59,928 nucleotides of DNA, from positions 1 to 59,928 of the forward strand of contig NZ_JACYHE010000033.1 of NCBI RefSeq assembly GCF_021696945.1, given 5' to 3'. This stretch comes from Streptomyces sp. JJ36. GTDB taxonomy: Bacteria > Actinomycetota > Actinomycetes > Streptomycetales > Streptomycetaceae. Numbering within the stretch: the first letter of the stretch is position 1; the number at the start of each line of letters is the position of its first letter. Shown piece after piece: positions 20,273 to 28,697 of this stretch. A program made the translations under genes and the position numbers. The notes below the pieces were generated by a model. That model did no database searches and was not told the origin of the DNA. It was given only the letters and a program-made list of their open reading frames with translations.

Positions 20273-21094
20273 TCAGAACTCCGCCCGCAGCTCCGCGTCC
20301 AGCATGGTGACCGCCCGGCCCGCCAGCTCCGTGCGCTCCCCGCGCAGAGTGGTGCGCACCAGGCCGCCGCGGGCCGAGAGCTGACGCCCGGTGAGCGTGT
20401 CGCGGCCCAGCCGCGGGGACCAGAAGGGCGCCAGCGCGGTGTGGGCGCTGCCGGTCACCGGGTCTTCGGGGATCCCGACGGCGGGCCCGAAGAACCGCGA
20501 GACGAAGTCGTGGTCCGCGTCGTCCGTGCCTGCCCGCGCGGTGACGATGACCCCGCGGTGCGGGAGCCGCTCCAGGGCGGCCGCGTCCGGGGCGAGTTCC
20601 CGTACCGTCTGCGCGTCCGGCAGCTCGGCCACCAGATCGCCCACGTGCGGGCCGGTGTCGTGGGCGCTCAGGACCTTCGCGCCGAGCGCGGCCGCGAGGC
20701 CCTCCGGCACCGGTACGGGGGAGAGCGGGGCGGTGGGGAAGTCCAGTGTGACGGTGCCGTCGGGCGCCGTCACGGCGGTCAGCACGCCGCACCGGGCGCG
20801 GAAGCGCACCCGCCCCCGGGCCCGCCCGTCGGCGTGCAGCACGTGGGCGGTGGCGAGCGTGGCGTGGCCGCACATGTCGACCTCGGTGCGAGGTGTGAAC
20901 CAGCGCAGCGCCCAGTCCGCGCCGGGGTCGTCCGGCAGCGGGTGCGCGTACGCCGTCTCGGAGAGGTTGAGCTCGGCCGCGAGGCGCTGCAGCCGGTCGT
21001 CGCCGGGGAAGGGGCCGTCCTCCAGCAGGACGACGGCTGCCGGGTTGCCGGCGAAGGGGCGGTCGGTGAAGGCGTCGACGGTACGGATGCGCAT
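20273..21094 (-). CDS. PhzF family isomerase/epimerase
   Basis: 273 aa. The PhzF/DAP-epimerase-like fold is shown by VDAFTDRPFAGNPAAVV, the catalytic glutamate E46 in NLSETAY, WFTPRTEVDMCGHAT and GIPEDPVTGSAHTALAPFW. Family members catalyse acid-base isomerisations of small molecules; the substrate cannot be told. The start ATG 21094 gives the standard MRIRTVDAFT N-terminus. It is divergent from the PadR regulator 146 bases away, which may control it. Confidence 0.9.
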   Translation of the reverse strand: MRIRTVDAFTDRPFAGNPAAVVLLEDGPFPGDDRLQRLAAELNLSETAYAHPLPDDPGADWALRWFTPRTEVDMCGHATLATAHVLHADGRARGRVRFRARCGVLTAVTAPDGTVTLDFPTAPLSPVPVPEGLAAALGAKVLSAHDTGPHVGDLVAELPDAQTVRELAPDAAALERLPHRGVIVTARAGTDDADHDFVSRFFGPAVGIPEDPVTGSAHTALAPFWSPRLGRDTLTGRQLSARGGLVRTTLRGERTELAGRAVTMLDAELRAEF

Positions 21095-21192
21095 GATCGG
21101 GAGGCTAGCCGCGCCCGGGTGCGTGCGGCACGTCCCATTCCGCCGCGGTGGACCGCAACGGGTTCGGCAGGGGCTTGGCGAACGAAGTGTCT

Positions 21193-21202
21193 CGATATAT
21201 CG
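21193..21202. promoter_or_regulatory. palindrome CGATATATCG, candidate PadR operator
   Basis: A perfect 10-bp AT-rich palindrome between divergent phzF-like and padR genes, 38 bases before the padR start. PadR regulators commonly bind ATAT-containing inverted repeats next to their own gene, so autoregulation is likely. Confidence 0.6.
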
Positions 21203-21240
21203 TTGAGGCATCGCGAACAATCGCAGAAAGAGGGTGCGAC

Positions 21241-21843
21241 ATGTGTGCGACGGAACATGAGGGCGGTCGCGGCAAGCGCGGCCGGGGGCACCGCGGAGGG
21301 TCCTGCGGTGCGCCGTGGGAGCACGGGCGAGCGGCGTTCGGCCCGTTCGGGCCGCCGTTCGGTGAGGGCCCGCCCTTCGGCGGCCGGGGTCACGGGCGCG
21401 GCAGGGCGCGCCGGGGCGATGTGCGGGCGTCGATCCTCGCCCTGCTGAAGGACCGCCCGATGCACGGGTACGAGATGATCCAGGAGATCGCCGAGCGCAG
21501 CGGCGGCGCCTGGAAGCCGAGCCCCGGCTCGGTCTACCCGACGCTGCAGCTCCTGGAGGACGAGGGGCTGATCGCCAGTGAGAACGACGGCGGCAAGCGG
21601 CTGTTCGCCCTCACCGAGGCCGGCCGCGCGGAGGCCGGCACGGGGCCGGACGCTCCCTGGGAGGAGGCCGGCCGCGGCATCGACTGGGAGGCCATGAACG
21701 AGATCCGCAAGGCGGGTGGCGGCCTGATCGAGGCCTTCCGGCAGGTCTGGGCGACGGGCAGTCCGGAGCAGCGGGAGAAGGCCCTCGGTGTGGTCAACGA
21801 CGCGCGCAAGCGGCTCTATCTGATCCTCGCCGAGGAGGACTGA
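21241..21843 (+). CDS. PadR family transcriptional regulator
   Basis: 200 aa. A Gly/His/Arg-rich N-terminal 60 residues (with FGPFGPPFGEGPPFG) precede the PadR winged helix (about 62-130): RASILALLKDRPMHGYEMIQ, GSVYPTLQLLEDEGLI and GGKRLFALTEAGR. A C-terminal helical dimerisation domain follows. This glycine-rich PadR architecture is common in actinobacteria. ATG 21241 is preceded by AAGAGGG. It probably represses itself and the divergent PhzF gene through the palindrome at 21193-21202. Confidence 0.92.
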   Translation: MCATEHEGGRGKRGRGHRGGSCGAPWEHGRAAFGPFGPPFGEGPPFGGRGHGRGRARRGDVRASILALLKDRPMHGYEMIQEIAERSGGAWKPSPGSVYPTLQLLEDEGLIASENDGGKRLFALTEAGRAEAGTGPDAPWEEAGRGIDWEAMNEIRKAGGGLIEAFRQVWATGSPEQREKALGVVNDARKRLYLILAEED

Positions 21844-21845
21844 GC

Positions 21846-21872
21846 CCGGACGGCGGTGCGGCCGCCGCCCGG
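21846..21872 (+). terminator. hairpin after padR
   Basis: CCGGACGGCGG (21846-21856) and CCGCCGCCCGG (21862-21872) form an 11-bp stem with one mismatch and a 5-base loop, two bases after the stop codon. No T run. Confidence 0.5.
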
Positions 21873-22067
21873 AGCCGGTTCGTCGCCCGTTCCGGTCGGC
21901 GGTCCGGTGCCGGTGCCCGGGCGGGAGCGGCGGCCGGGGTGCCGGAAGGCGATGCGCTGCGCCGCCGGTGCGAGGGCCTCCGTAGGGCCGTGGGTGCCTG
22001 CGCCTCCCGGTCCCTGACAGGCGTCATTGGGGATGACACTCCTGTCGCCCGTTGGCATGATATGCGG

Positions 22068-23156
22068 ATGCACGACACCTCCCGTCCCGCACGCCCCGCC
22101 GGCGGCCGTGGCGTCGGCCTCGGCCTCGCCCTGCTCTCCGCCTTCGCCTTCGGCGGCTCCGGCCCCGCGGCCAAGCCGCTGATCGAGGCGGGCCTGGACC
22201 CGCTGCACGTGACCTGGCTCCGGGTCGCCGGAGCCGCGCTCGTGACCCTGCCGCTCGCCTGGCGGTACCGCGCCCTGCTGCGCCGCCGCCCGGGACTGCT
22301 CGCCGGCTTCGGGCTGCTGGCGGTCGCGGGGGTGCAGGCGTGCTACTTCGCGGCGATCTCCCGCATCCCGGTAGGGGTCGCCCTGCTCATCGAGTACCTG
22401 GCGCCGGCCCTGGTGCTGGGCTGGGTGCGCTTCGTCCAGCGGCGCCCGGTCACCCGGGCCGCGGCGCTGGGCGTCGTGCTGGCGGTCGGCGGCCTGGCCT
22501 GCGTGGTGGAGGTCTGGGCCGGTCTCCGGTTCGACCTGCTGGGCCTGGTGCTCGCGCTGGGCGCCGCCTGCTGCCAGGTCGGCTACTTCGTGCTCTCCGA
22601 CCACGGCACCGACGGGGGCGGACACGCGGGTGAGCACGGTGCCCGCACCGGGGAGGAGGTACCGGACCCGCTGGGCGTCATCGCCTACGGACTGCTGGCC
22701 GGCGCGCTGGTGCTCACCGTCGTGACCCGGCCCTGGCGGATGGAGTGGTCGGTGCTCGCCGCCGACGCGCGGATGGACGGCGCCCCGGTGCCCGCCCTGC
22801 TGCTGCTCGGCTGGATCGTGCTGGTCACGACGGTCGCCGCCTACCTGACCGGGGTGGTCGCCGTACGGCGGCTCTCGCCGCAGGTCGCCGGCGTCGTCGC
22901 GTGCCTGGAGGCGGTCATCGCCACGGTGCTGGCCTGGTTCCTGCTGGGCGAGCACCTCTCCACGCCCCAGCTCCTCGGCGGTGCCGTGGTACTGGCCGGT
23001 GCGCTCATCGCACAGAGTTCCGCCCCCGCACGGGCCGCGGCGGAGCCGGTCGCCGCGGGCCCCGGTACGGCCGCCGGGGCGCCGCCGGCCACCGGGGCAG
23101 GCCCGTCCGGTACCGCCGGGGAGACAGGCGTGGCGGCGGGCACGCCGCGCACCTAG
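22068..23156 (+). CDS. EamA/DMT family transporter
   Basis: 362 aa, ten predicted membrane helices in two EamA repeats: LGLALLSAFAFGGSGPAAKP to the mid-protein, and a second repeat ending SPQVAGVVACLEAVIATVLAWFLLGEHLS. A hydrophilic loop with HGTDGGGHAGEHGARTG separates them. The Ala/Gly/Pro-rich last 60 residues are probably disordered. The family exports amino acids or other small metabolites; the substrate is unknown. ATG 22068 is used; ATG 22062 is possible. Confidence 0.88.
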   Translation: MHDTSRPARPAGGRGVGLGLALLSAFAFGGSGPAAKPLIEAGLDPLHVTWLRVAGAALVTLPLAWRYRALLRRRPGLLAGFGLLAVAGVQACYFAAISRIPVGVALLIEYLAPALVLGWVRFVQRRPVTRAAALGVVLAVGGLACVVEVWAGLRFDLLGLVLALGAACCQVGYFVLSDHGTDGGGHAGEHGARTGEEVPDPLGVIAYGLLAGALVLTVVTRPWRMEWSVLAADARMDGAPVPALLLLGWIVLVTTVAAYLTGVVAVRRLSPQVAGVVACLEAVIATVLAWFLLGEHLSTPQLLGGAVVLAGALIAQSSAPARAAAEPVAAGPGTAAGAPPATGAGPSGTAGETGVAAGTPRT

Positions 23157-23314
23157 AGGCGGACAGGCACGGGGGCCGGAAAGGCCCTGGCCGTGCCGGA
23201 GACGCGGGGGTGGGCCCGGAAGAACCGGCCGGCGATGTCGAGAACCCGTGTCCGGCTCCGTCCCCGGGGTGAACGCGACCACAATGGGTCGTACGAGCAC
23301 CGAGGAGAACCACG

Positions 23315-23722
23315 ATGGCCAAGTACCTGCTGCTGAAGCACTACCGCGGCGCCCCGGCGTCGGTGAACGACGTGCCGATGGACCAGTGGAGCCCGGAGGA
23401 GATCTCCGCCCATGTGCAGTACATGAACGACTTCGCGGCCCGGCTGGAGAAGACCGGCGAGTTCGTCGACGGTCAGGCGCTCGCCCCCGAGGGAGCGTGG
23501 GTCCGCTACGACGGTGCGGGGCGCCCGCCGGTCACCGACGGACCGTTCGCGGAGACCAAGGACCTCATCGCCGGCTGGATGATCATCGACGTCGACGGCT
23601 ACGAGCGCGCCGTCGAGCTGGCCGGGGAGCTGTCGGCCGCCCCCGGGGCGGGCGGCGAGCCGATCCACGAGTGGCTCGAGGTGCGCCCGTTCCTGACCGC
23701 GCCGCCCACCGTCACGGAGTGA
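23315..23722 (+). CDS. DGPF-domain (YCII-related) protein
   Basis: 135 aa. Single YCII/DGPF domain: MAKYLLLKHYRG, VTDGPFAETKDLIAGWMIIDV and PIHEWLEVRPF. The DGPF motif is intact. Genes of this family lie next to ECF42 sigma factors in many actinobacteria; the protein's own activity is unknown. GAGGAG just upstream supports ATG 23315. The stop overlaps the sigma factor start (GTGA, 23719-23722), so the two are translationally coupled. Confidence 0.92.
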   Translation: MAKYLLLKHYRGAPASVNDVPMDQWSPEEISAHVQYMNDFAARLEKTGEFVDGQALAPEGAWVRYDGAGRPPVTDGPFAETKDLIAGWMIIDVDGYERAVELAGELSAAPGAGGEPIHEWLEVRPFLTAPPTVTE

Positions 23723-24900
23723 CGCCACCGATGGACTCACCGGGGTCCGCACCGGTGGACGAGGTCCTGCTGAGGAGCCTCACGCCGAGCGTGCTCACCG
23801 TCCTCGTCCGCCGCGGGGCCGACTTCGCGGCGGCCGAGGACGCCGTGCAGGACGCACTGGTCGAGGCGCTCCGGGTCTGGGCGGCCGGCCCTCCGCGGGA
23901 TGCCAAGGGCTGGCTGGTCACCGTGGCCTGGCGCCGGTTCCTCGACGCCACGCGCGCCGACGCCGCCCGCCGCCGGCGTGAGGAGCGCGTCCAGGAGGAG
24001 CCGGCGCCCGGCCCGGCGCACGCGGTGGACGACACGCTCCAGCTCTACTTCCTCTGCGCCCACCCGTCGCTGACACCGGCCTCGGCCGTCGCGCTCACGC
24101 TGCGCGCCGTCGGCGGGCTGACCACCCGCCAGATCGCCGAGGCCTACCTGGTGCCCGAGCCGACCATGGCGCAGCGCATCAGCCGGGCCAAGCGCACCGT
24201 CTCGGGCGTGCGCTTCGACCGGCCCGGTGACGTCGCCACCGTGCTGCGCGTCCTCTACCTCGTCTTCAACGAGGGCTACTCCGGTGACGTCGACCTGGCG
24301 GCGGAGGCCATCCGCCTCACCCGGCAGCTCGCGGCGCGCATCGACCACCCCGAGGTGGCCGGGCTGCTCGCCCTCATGCTGCTCCACCACGCCCGGCGCG
24401 CCGCCCGGACCGCGCCCGACGGCAGCCTGGTGCCGCTCGCCGAGCAGGACCGCGGCCGCTGGGACACCGCGTTGATCGCCGAGGGGGTCGGGATCCTCCA
24501 GGCTGCCCTCGCCCGTGACCGGCTGGGCGAGTTCCAGGCCCAGGCCGCCGTCGCGGCGCTGCACGCCGACGCGCCCACCGCCGGGGAGACCGACTGGGTG
24601 CAGATCGTCGAGTGGTACGACGAGCTCACGCGCCTGACCGGCAGTCCGGTCGTGCGCCTCAACCGTGCGGTCGCCGTCGGGGAGGCCGACGGGCCGCGCG
24701 CCGGCCTGGCGGCACTCGCCGGGCTGGACGCCTCACTGCCGCGCCACGCCGCGGTGGCGGCGTATCTCCACGAGCGTGACGGCGACCTGGCGACGGCGGC
24801 TCGGCTGTACGCCGAGGCGGCCCACACGGCACCGAACCTCGCCGAGCGTGACCACCTGACGCGCCAGGCCGCCCGGCTCAACGCCCGCCGGGGTCGCTGA
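23719..24900 (+). CDS. ECF42-type RNA polymerase sigma factor with C-terminal extension
   Basis: 393 aa, about twice the length of a minimal ECF sigma. Sigma-2 region (AAEDAVQDALVEALRVW, GWLVTVAWRRFLDATR) and sigma-4 region (ALTLRAVGGLTTRQIAEAYL, PEPTMAQRISRAKRT). The roughly 200-residue C-terminal extension contains FNEGYSGDVDLAAEAIRL, LLALMLLHHARRAAR and a TPR-like end (AAVAAYLHERDGDLATAARLY). No anti-sigma gene is adjacent; the extension is thought to replace it in this group. GTG 23719 overlaps the DGPF stop; ATG 23731 is an alternative. Confidence 0.92.
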   Translation: MTPPMDSPGSAPVDEVLLRSLTPSVLTVLVRRGADFAAAEDAVQDALVEALRVWAAGPPRDAKGWLVTVAWRRFLDATRADAARRRREERVQEEPAPGPAHAVDDTLQLYFLCAHPSLTPASAVALTLRAVGGLTTRQIAEAYLVPEPTMAQRISRAKRTVSGVRFDRPGDVATVLRVLYLVFNEGYSGDVDLAAEAIRLTRQLAARIDHPEVAGLLALMLLHHARRAARTAPDGSLVPLAEQDRGRWDTALIAEGVGILQAALARDRLGEFQAQAAVAALHADAPTAGETDWVQIVEWYDELTRLTGSPVVRLNRAVAVGEADGPRAGLAALAGLDASLPRHAAVAAYLHERDGDLATAARLYAEAAHTAPNLAERDHLTRQAARLNARRGR

Positions 24901-24936
24901 CGGGTCGCCCCTGGTCGGTCCGGCCCGGGGAGGTAC

Positions 24937-24969
24937 CGGGGCCCGGCTTCCCGGGCGGCCCGGGCCCCG
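24937..24969. terminator. hairpin between convergent sigma factor and PNPOx genes
   Basis: CGGGGCCCGG (24937-24946) and CCGGGCCCCG (24960-24969) form a 10-bp perfect stem with a 13-base loop in the convergent gap, and could end both transcripts. Confidence 0.6.
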
Positions 24970-25035
24970 CGCAGAGCTCCGGTGCCGTGCCCCCGGCGGG
25001 CGGAGTCGGCGCGCCGGGCGCCAGGCGGCACCGGT

Positions 25036-25755
25036 TCACCCCGCGCGCCGCTCCCGGACGAGATACGGGGGCCGGGAGACGCCCGGCGCCAGGTCCTCCG
25101 CGGGCACCGGGTCGCCGTAGGCCGGGGCGACCGGCAGCACACCCGCCCAGTGGGGTAGTTCCCGGTCCTCGGGGTCGTCGTGGGGGCCGCCCTCGCGGAC
25201 CTTGGCGGAGGCCTCCGCGAGATCCAGGGCCAGCACCGCCGTGGCGGCCAGTTCCCGGGCGTCGGCCGGCCGGCAGTCCGCCGCCCGGCCGGGCAGTACG
25301 TGGTCGACCAGGGCGTCCAGCGCGGCCCGGCGCTCCGTGTCGCCGGTGACCGGGCGGGCGGTGCCGTGCACCACCACCGAGCGGTAGTTGACGGAGTGGT
25401 GAAAGGCCGAGCGGGCGAGTACCAGCCCGTCGACGTGGGTCACGGTCAGGCAGACCGGCAGACCGGGCTCCTCGCCGGCGGCCCGCAGCGGGCGCGATCC
25501 CGTGGAGCCGTGCACGTAGAGGCGCTCGCCGGTGCGGGCGTAGAGCGTGGGCAGCACGACGGGGGCGCCGTCGCGGACGAAGCCCAGATGGCAGACGTAT
25601 CCCTCGTCGAGGATCGCGTGCACCAGCTCCCGGTCGTAGGAGGCGCGGTGGCGGCCGCGGGTCGGCGTGGTGCGGCTGTTCGCCGTATACCCCGTGCACG
25701 CCGTGTACGCAGCGTGCGGGGCGGGGGAGTCGTCCGGGGTCGTGGGCGCGGTCAC
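25036..25755 (-). CDS. pyridoxamine 5'-phosphate oxidase-like flavin protein
   Basis: 239 aa. Split-barrel flavin-binding fold of the type HAILDEGYVCHLGFVRDG, PVVLPTLYARTGERLYVHGS, then VDGLVLARSAFHHSVNYRSV. It belongs to the broad PNPOx-like group; true PNP oxidase activity is not implied. GTG 25755 has GAGGAG seven bases upstream on the minus strand. It is divergent from a MocR regulator with a shared palindrome, suggesting this gene is the regulator's target. Confidence 0.87.
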   Translation of the reverse strand: MTAPTTPDDSPAPHAAYTACTGYTANSRTTPTRGRHRASYDRELVHAILDEGYVCHLGFVRDGAPVVLPTLYARTGERLYVHGSTGSRPLRAAGEEPGLPVCLTVTHVDGLVLARSAFHHSVNYRSVVVHGTARPVTGDTERRAALDALVDHVLPGRAADCRPADARELAATAVLALDLAEASAKVREGGPHDDPEDRELPHWAGVLPVAPAYGDPVPAEDLAPGVSRPPYLVRERRAG

Positions 25756-25786
25756 CTGATCTCCTCGCGGTCGTCGGTGCGGGGCC

Positions 25787-25816
25787 TTGCGGGGACATTG
25801 CACTAGTGCATAATGT
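25787..25816 (+). promoter_or_regulatory. mocR promoter with embedded 12-bp palindrome
   Basis: TTGCGG (25787-25792) and TAATGT (25811-25816) are 18 bases apart. The spacer ends with the perfect palindrome TGCACTAGTGCA (25799-25810). The GTG start at 25822 follows the -10 after five bases, so the mRNA is probably leaderless. A protein bound at the palindrome would block polymerase directly. Two further GTGC copies lie just downstream (25815-25818, 25822-25825). Confidence 0.65.
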
Positions 25817-25821
25817 GCTTT

Positions 25822-27153
25822 GTGCTAGGAGATTACCGGATCGAGGGTCGGGGCGCAGCCGAGATCGCCGCCAGCGTGGAGAACGGCGTGGGCTCGGGAG
25901 GGTTGGCCCCGGGGCAGGCGCTGCCTCCGCAGCGCGAACTCGCCGCCACGCTGGGGGTGAACCCGAACACCGTCGCCGCGGCCTACCGCATGCTGCGCGA
26001 CCGCGGCGTCATCGAGACCGGGGGACGGCGTGGCAGCCGCGTCCGGCAGCGTCCGGCCAGCACGCCCCGGGAGGAGCTCCGTGCCGATGTGCCGCCGGGA
26101 GTCCGCGACCTCACCCAGGGCAACCCCGACCCGGCCCTGCTCCCCCCGCTGGAGGAGGCGCTGGCCGCAGCAGCCGCCCGCCACGCCCGCAGGCCGGTGC
26201 TCTACGGGGCTCCCGCCGTGGACGAGCGGCTCGCGGCCGCCGCCCGCGCCGGACTGGAGGCCGACGGCGTGCCCGGCGGGCCGCTGGCCGTCACCTCCGG
26301 TGCCCTGGACGCCATCGAGCGCGTGCTCGGGGCGCATCTCCGCCCGGGGGACACGGTCGCCGTGGAGGACCCCGGCTGGGGTGCCCTGCTGGACCTGGTA
26401 CCGGCCCTCGGGCTGCGCCCGGTGCCGGTCGCCGTGGACGACGACGGGCCGCTTCCGGAGGCGGTGGAGGGTGCCTTCCGGCGCGGCGCCCGCGCGCTCG
26501 TCGTCACCGGCCGGGCGCAGAACCCCACCGGGGCCGCGGTGGGCGGGGCACGGGCGGACGAGCTGCGCGGGGTGCTCGCCGACCGGCCCGGCACCCTGCT
26601 CGTGGAGGACGACCACGGTCACGGCATCGTGGACCTGCCGCTCCGTCCGCTGGCCGGCGTCACCCGGCACTGGGCCCTGGTGCGCTCCGTCGCCAAGGCC
26701 TACGGGCCGGACCTGCGGCTCGCCGTGCTCACCGGGGACGCGGTCACCGTGGACCGGGTGGCCGGGCGCCAGCGGCTCGGTCCGGGCTGGGTGAGCGGAC
26801 TCCTCCAGGACGTCGTCGTCCGGCTGTGGTCCTCCGGGGCCGTCGACTCCCGTGCCGTGGCCCGCTCCTACGGCGCGCGCCGGGACGCGCTGGTGCGCGC
26901 ACTGGCCGCGCACGGCGTCGCCGCGCACGGGCGCAGCGGCATGAACGTCTGGGTGCCGGTACCCGACGAGACCGGCGCGGTGGGCCGGCTGCTGCGGGCC
27001 GGCTGGGCCGCGGCGCCGGGCGCCCGCTACCGCCTGGCCTCCCCGCCGGGCCTGCGGCTGACCGTGTCGCCGCTGGCCCCGGGCGAGGAGGGGACGCTCG
27101 CCCGGGACGTGGCGGATGCGCTGCGGCCTGCGGCCCCGCGCCGCTACGGCTGA
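25822..27153 (+). CDS. MocR-type GntR regulator with aminotransferase domain
   Basis: 443 aa. GntR winged helix at the N-terminus (LPPQRELAATLGVNPNTVAAAYRMLRDRG, split over about 35-65), then a fold-type I PLP domain: VTSGALDAIERVLG, VEDPGWGALLDLV, TGRAQNPTGA, and the PLP lysine K292 in SVAKAYGPDLR. MocR proteins sense PLP or amino-PLP adducts rather than transaminate. The start GTG 25822 is preferred to ATG 25813 because the latter lies inside the -10 box. Divergent from a PNPOx-like gene. Confidence 0.9.
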   Translation: MLGDYRIEGRGAAEIAASVENGVGSGGLAPGQALPPQRELAATLGVNPNTVAAAYRMLRDRGVIETGGRRGSRVRQRPASTPREELRADVPPGVRDLTQGNPDPALLPPLEEALAAAAARHARRPVLYGAPAVDERLAAAARAGLEADGVPGGPLAVTSGALDAIERVLGAHLRPGDTVAVEDPGWGALLDLVPALGLRPVPVAVDDDGPLPEAVEGAFRRGARALVVTGRAQNPTGAAVGGARADELRGVLADRPGTLLVEDDHGHGIVDLPLRPLAGVTRHWALVRSVAKAYGPDLRLAVLTGDAVTVDRVAGRQRLGPGWVSGLLQDVVVRLWSSGAVDSRAVARSYGARRDALVRALAAHGVAAHGRSGMNVWVPVPDETGAVGRLLRAGWAAAPGARYRLASPPGLRLTVSPLAPGEEGTLARDVADALRPAAPRRYG

Positions 27154-27234
27154 CCGCAGCGGCCGCGCGCCCGGTCGCCGCAGGCCGGGCAGCAGGAGGG
27201 CGGTGCCCGGGCCGGTGCCGGGGCGCCTGTCCCG

Positions 27235-27702
27235 TCAGGACTTCCGGATGCTGCCCCCCTCCACCGACACGTTCACCGGCGGCAGCGCCTGCTGCGCCGG
27301 GCCGCGGGTCACGCTGCCGTCCGCGATGTCGAACCGGCTGCCGTGGCAGGCGCAGTCGATGGTGCCGTTCCCCACCGAGGTGACGAGGCACCCCTGGTGG
27401 GTGCAGACGGCCGAGAAGGCCTTGTACTCGCCGGCGGACGGCTGGGTCACCACCACCTTCTCCTCCTTGAGGATCTTGCCGCCGCCCTCCGGGATCTCGG
27501 AGACCTCGGCGAGCTCGGCCCCGCCGCCCTCGTCCGGCTGCGTGCTGCCGCCCGTCTCCTGCCCGGTGCCGGGCGAGGCCCCGCCGGTCCCGCCGTCGCC
27601 GCCGCCGTCGTCCGAACCGCCGCAGGCGGTCACGGCGGCTGCCAGGGACACGGTGCCGGCCGCGGCCAGCACGGTGCGGCGGGAGGTGAAGGGTGCGTTC
27701 AT
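27235..27702 (-). CDS. Rieske [2Fe-2S] lipoprotein, Tat-type signal
   Basis: 155 aa. Twin-arginine signal (SRRTVLAAAG, R8-R9) with a lipobox at VTAC (C27), so the mature protein should be lipid-anchored outside the membrane. A Gly/Ser/Asp/Pro-rich linker (28-62) follows. The Rieske centre is complete: C100-x-H102, C117-x-x-H120, with C105 and C119 for the structural disulfide. It is a stand-alone small electron-transfer protein; no oxidase or dehydrogenase partner is adjacent. Confidence 0.93.
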   Translation of the reverse strand: MNAPFTSRRTVLAAAGTVSLAAAVTACGGSDDGGGDGGTGGASPGTGQETGGSTQPDEGGGAELAEVSEIPEGGGKILKEEKVVVTQPSAGEYKAFSAVCTHQGCLVTSVGNGTIDCACHGSRFDIADGSVTRGPAQQALPPVNVSVEGGSIRKS

Positions 27703-27866
27703 GGTGGCACTTCCTCTGTTCGTCCGGGGAAACGTCCACAGCTTCTTACGGCCCGCACCGCCCGGGTGTTCAACGACGCGGAAACGGGCGCGGAGAACGC
27801 GCGGAGAACGAACCGGAACGCGCCGCGAGCGCCCCGTGCGGCCTCCCCGGCCTCTAACCTGGGGGG

Positions 27867-28697
27867 ATGCTGCCCGAAGTCACCGCCACGCGCTACGTCA
27901 CCCCGCTGAGGGAGGGCGGTTCGCTCCCCGGCCTGCTGGAGGCCGACGATCTCGGGACCTACGTCACCAAGTTCACCGGGGCGGGGCAGGGCCGGAAGAC
28001 CCTGGTCGCCGAGGTGATCTGCGGTGGGCTCGCCCGGAGCCTGGGGCTGCGGGTGCCGGAGCTCGTCGGCGTGCGGGTGGACCCCGTGCTGGGCCGGGCT
28101 GAGCCGGACGAGGAGGTCCAGGACCTGCTGAGGGCCAGCGGCGGCCTCAATCTCGGCATGGACTTCCTCCCCGGGGCTCTCGGGTTTGACCCGCTCGCCT
28201 TTCGCGTGGACCCGGTCGAGGCGGGGCGTGTGGTGTGGTTCGACGCGCTCGTCGGCAACATGGACCGTTCCTGGCGGAACCCCAACCTCCTGGTCTGGCA
28301 CGGCGAGCTGTGGCTCATCGACCACGGGGCCTGCCTCATCTGGCACCACAACTGGCCCGGCGCGACCACCGCGGCCGCCCGCCCCTACGACGCCTCCGAC
28401 CACGCTCTGGCCCCCTTCGCGCCGGACGTCGCGGCCGCTGCCGCCGAGTTGGGGCCCCGTGTGACACCGGAACTGCTGGACGGGTGCGCCGCTCAGGTCC
28501 CCGACGTGTGGCTCGCGGACGAGCCCGGCTTCGACGGCCCGGACGCGGTACGCCGCGCGTACACCGGAGTGCTGGCCGAGCGTGCCGCCGGGGTGCACGA
28601 GCGGATCACCCTGGGGCCGCCGAGCGTGCCCCGGCCGTCCCGGGCCCCGGGCTGGCTCACCGGGCGACCGGACGAGCGGACGGGGGACGCCCGGTGA
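27867..28697 (+). CDS. HipA-like Ser/Thr kinase
   Basis: 276 aa, shorter than HipA toxins (about 430 aa) and without the N-terminal subdomain. Kinase features: YVTKF (ATP-binding lysine), catalytic segment GNMDRSWRNPNLLVW (D and metal-binding N in NxDxxxxN form) and LIDHGACL (DxG-like). All key residues are present, so kinase activity is plausible. No HipB-like DNA-binding antitoxin is adjacent; instead the gene overlaps a DUF3037 gene by four bases. TAACCT (27855-27860) lies six bases before the ATG, which also has a G run, so a leaderless message is possible. Confidence 0.85.
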   Translation: MLPEVTATRYVTPLREGGSLPGLLEADDLGTYVTKFTGAGQGRKTLVAEVICGGLARSLGLRVPELVGVRVDPVLGRAEPDEEVQDLLRASGGLNLGMDFLPGALGFDPLAFRVDPVEAGRVVWFDALVGNMDRSWRNPNLLVWHGELWLIDHGACLIWHHNWPGATTAAARPYDASDHALAPFAPDVAAAAAELGPRVTPELLDGCAAQVPDVWLADEPGFDGPDAVRRAYTGVLAERAAGVHERITLGPPSVPRPSRAPGWLTGRPDERTGDAR

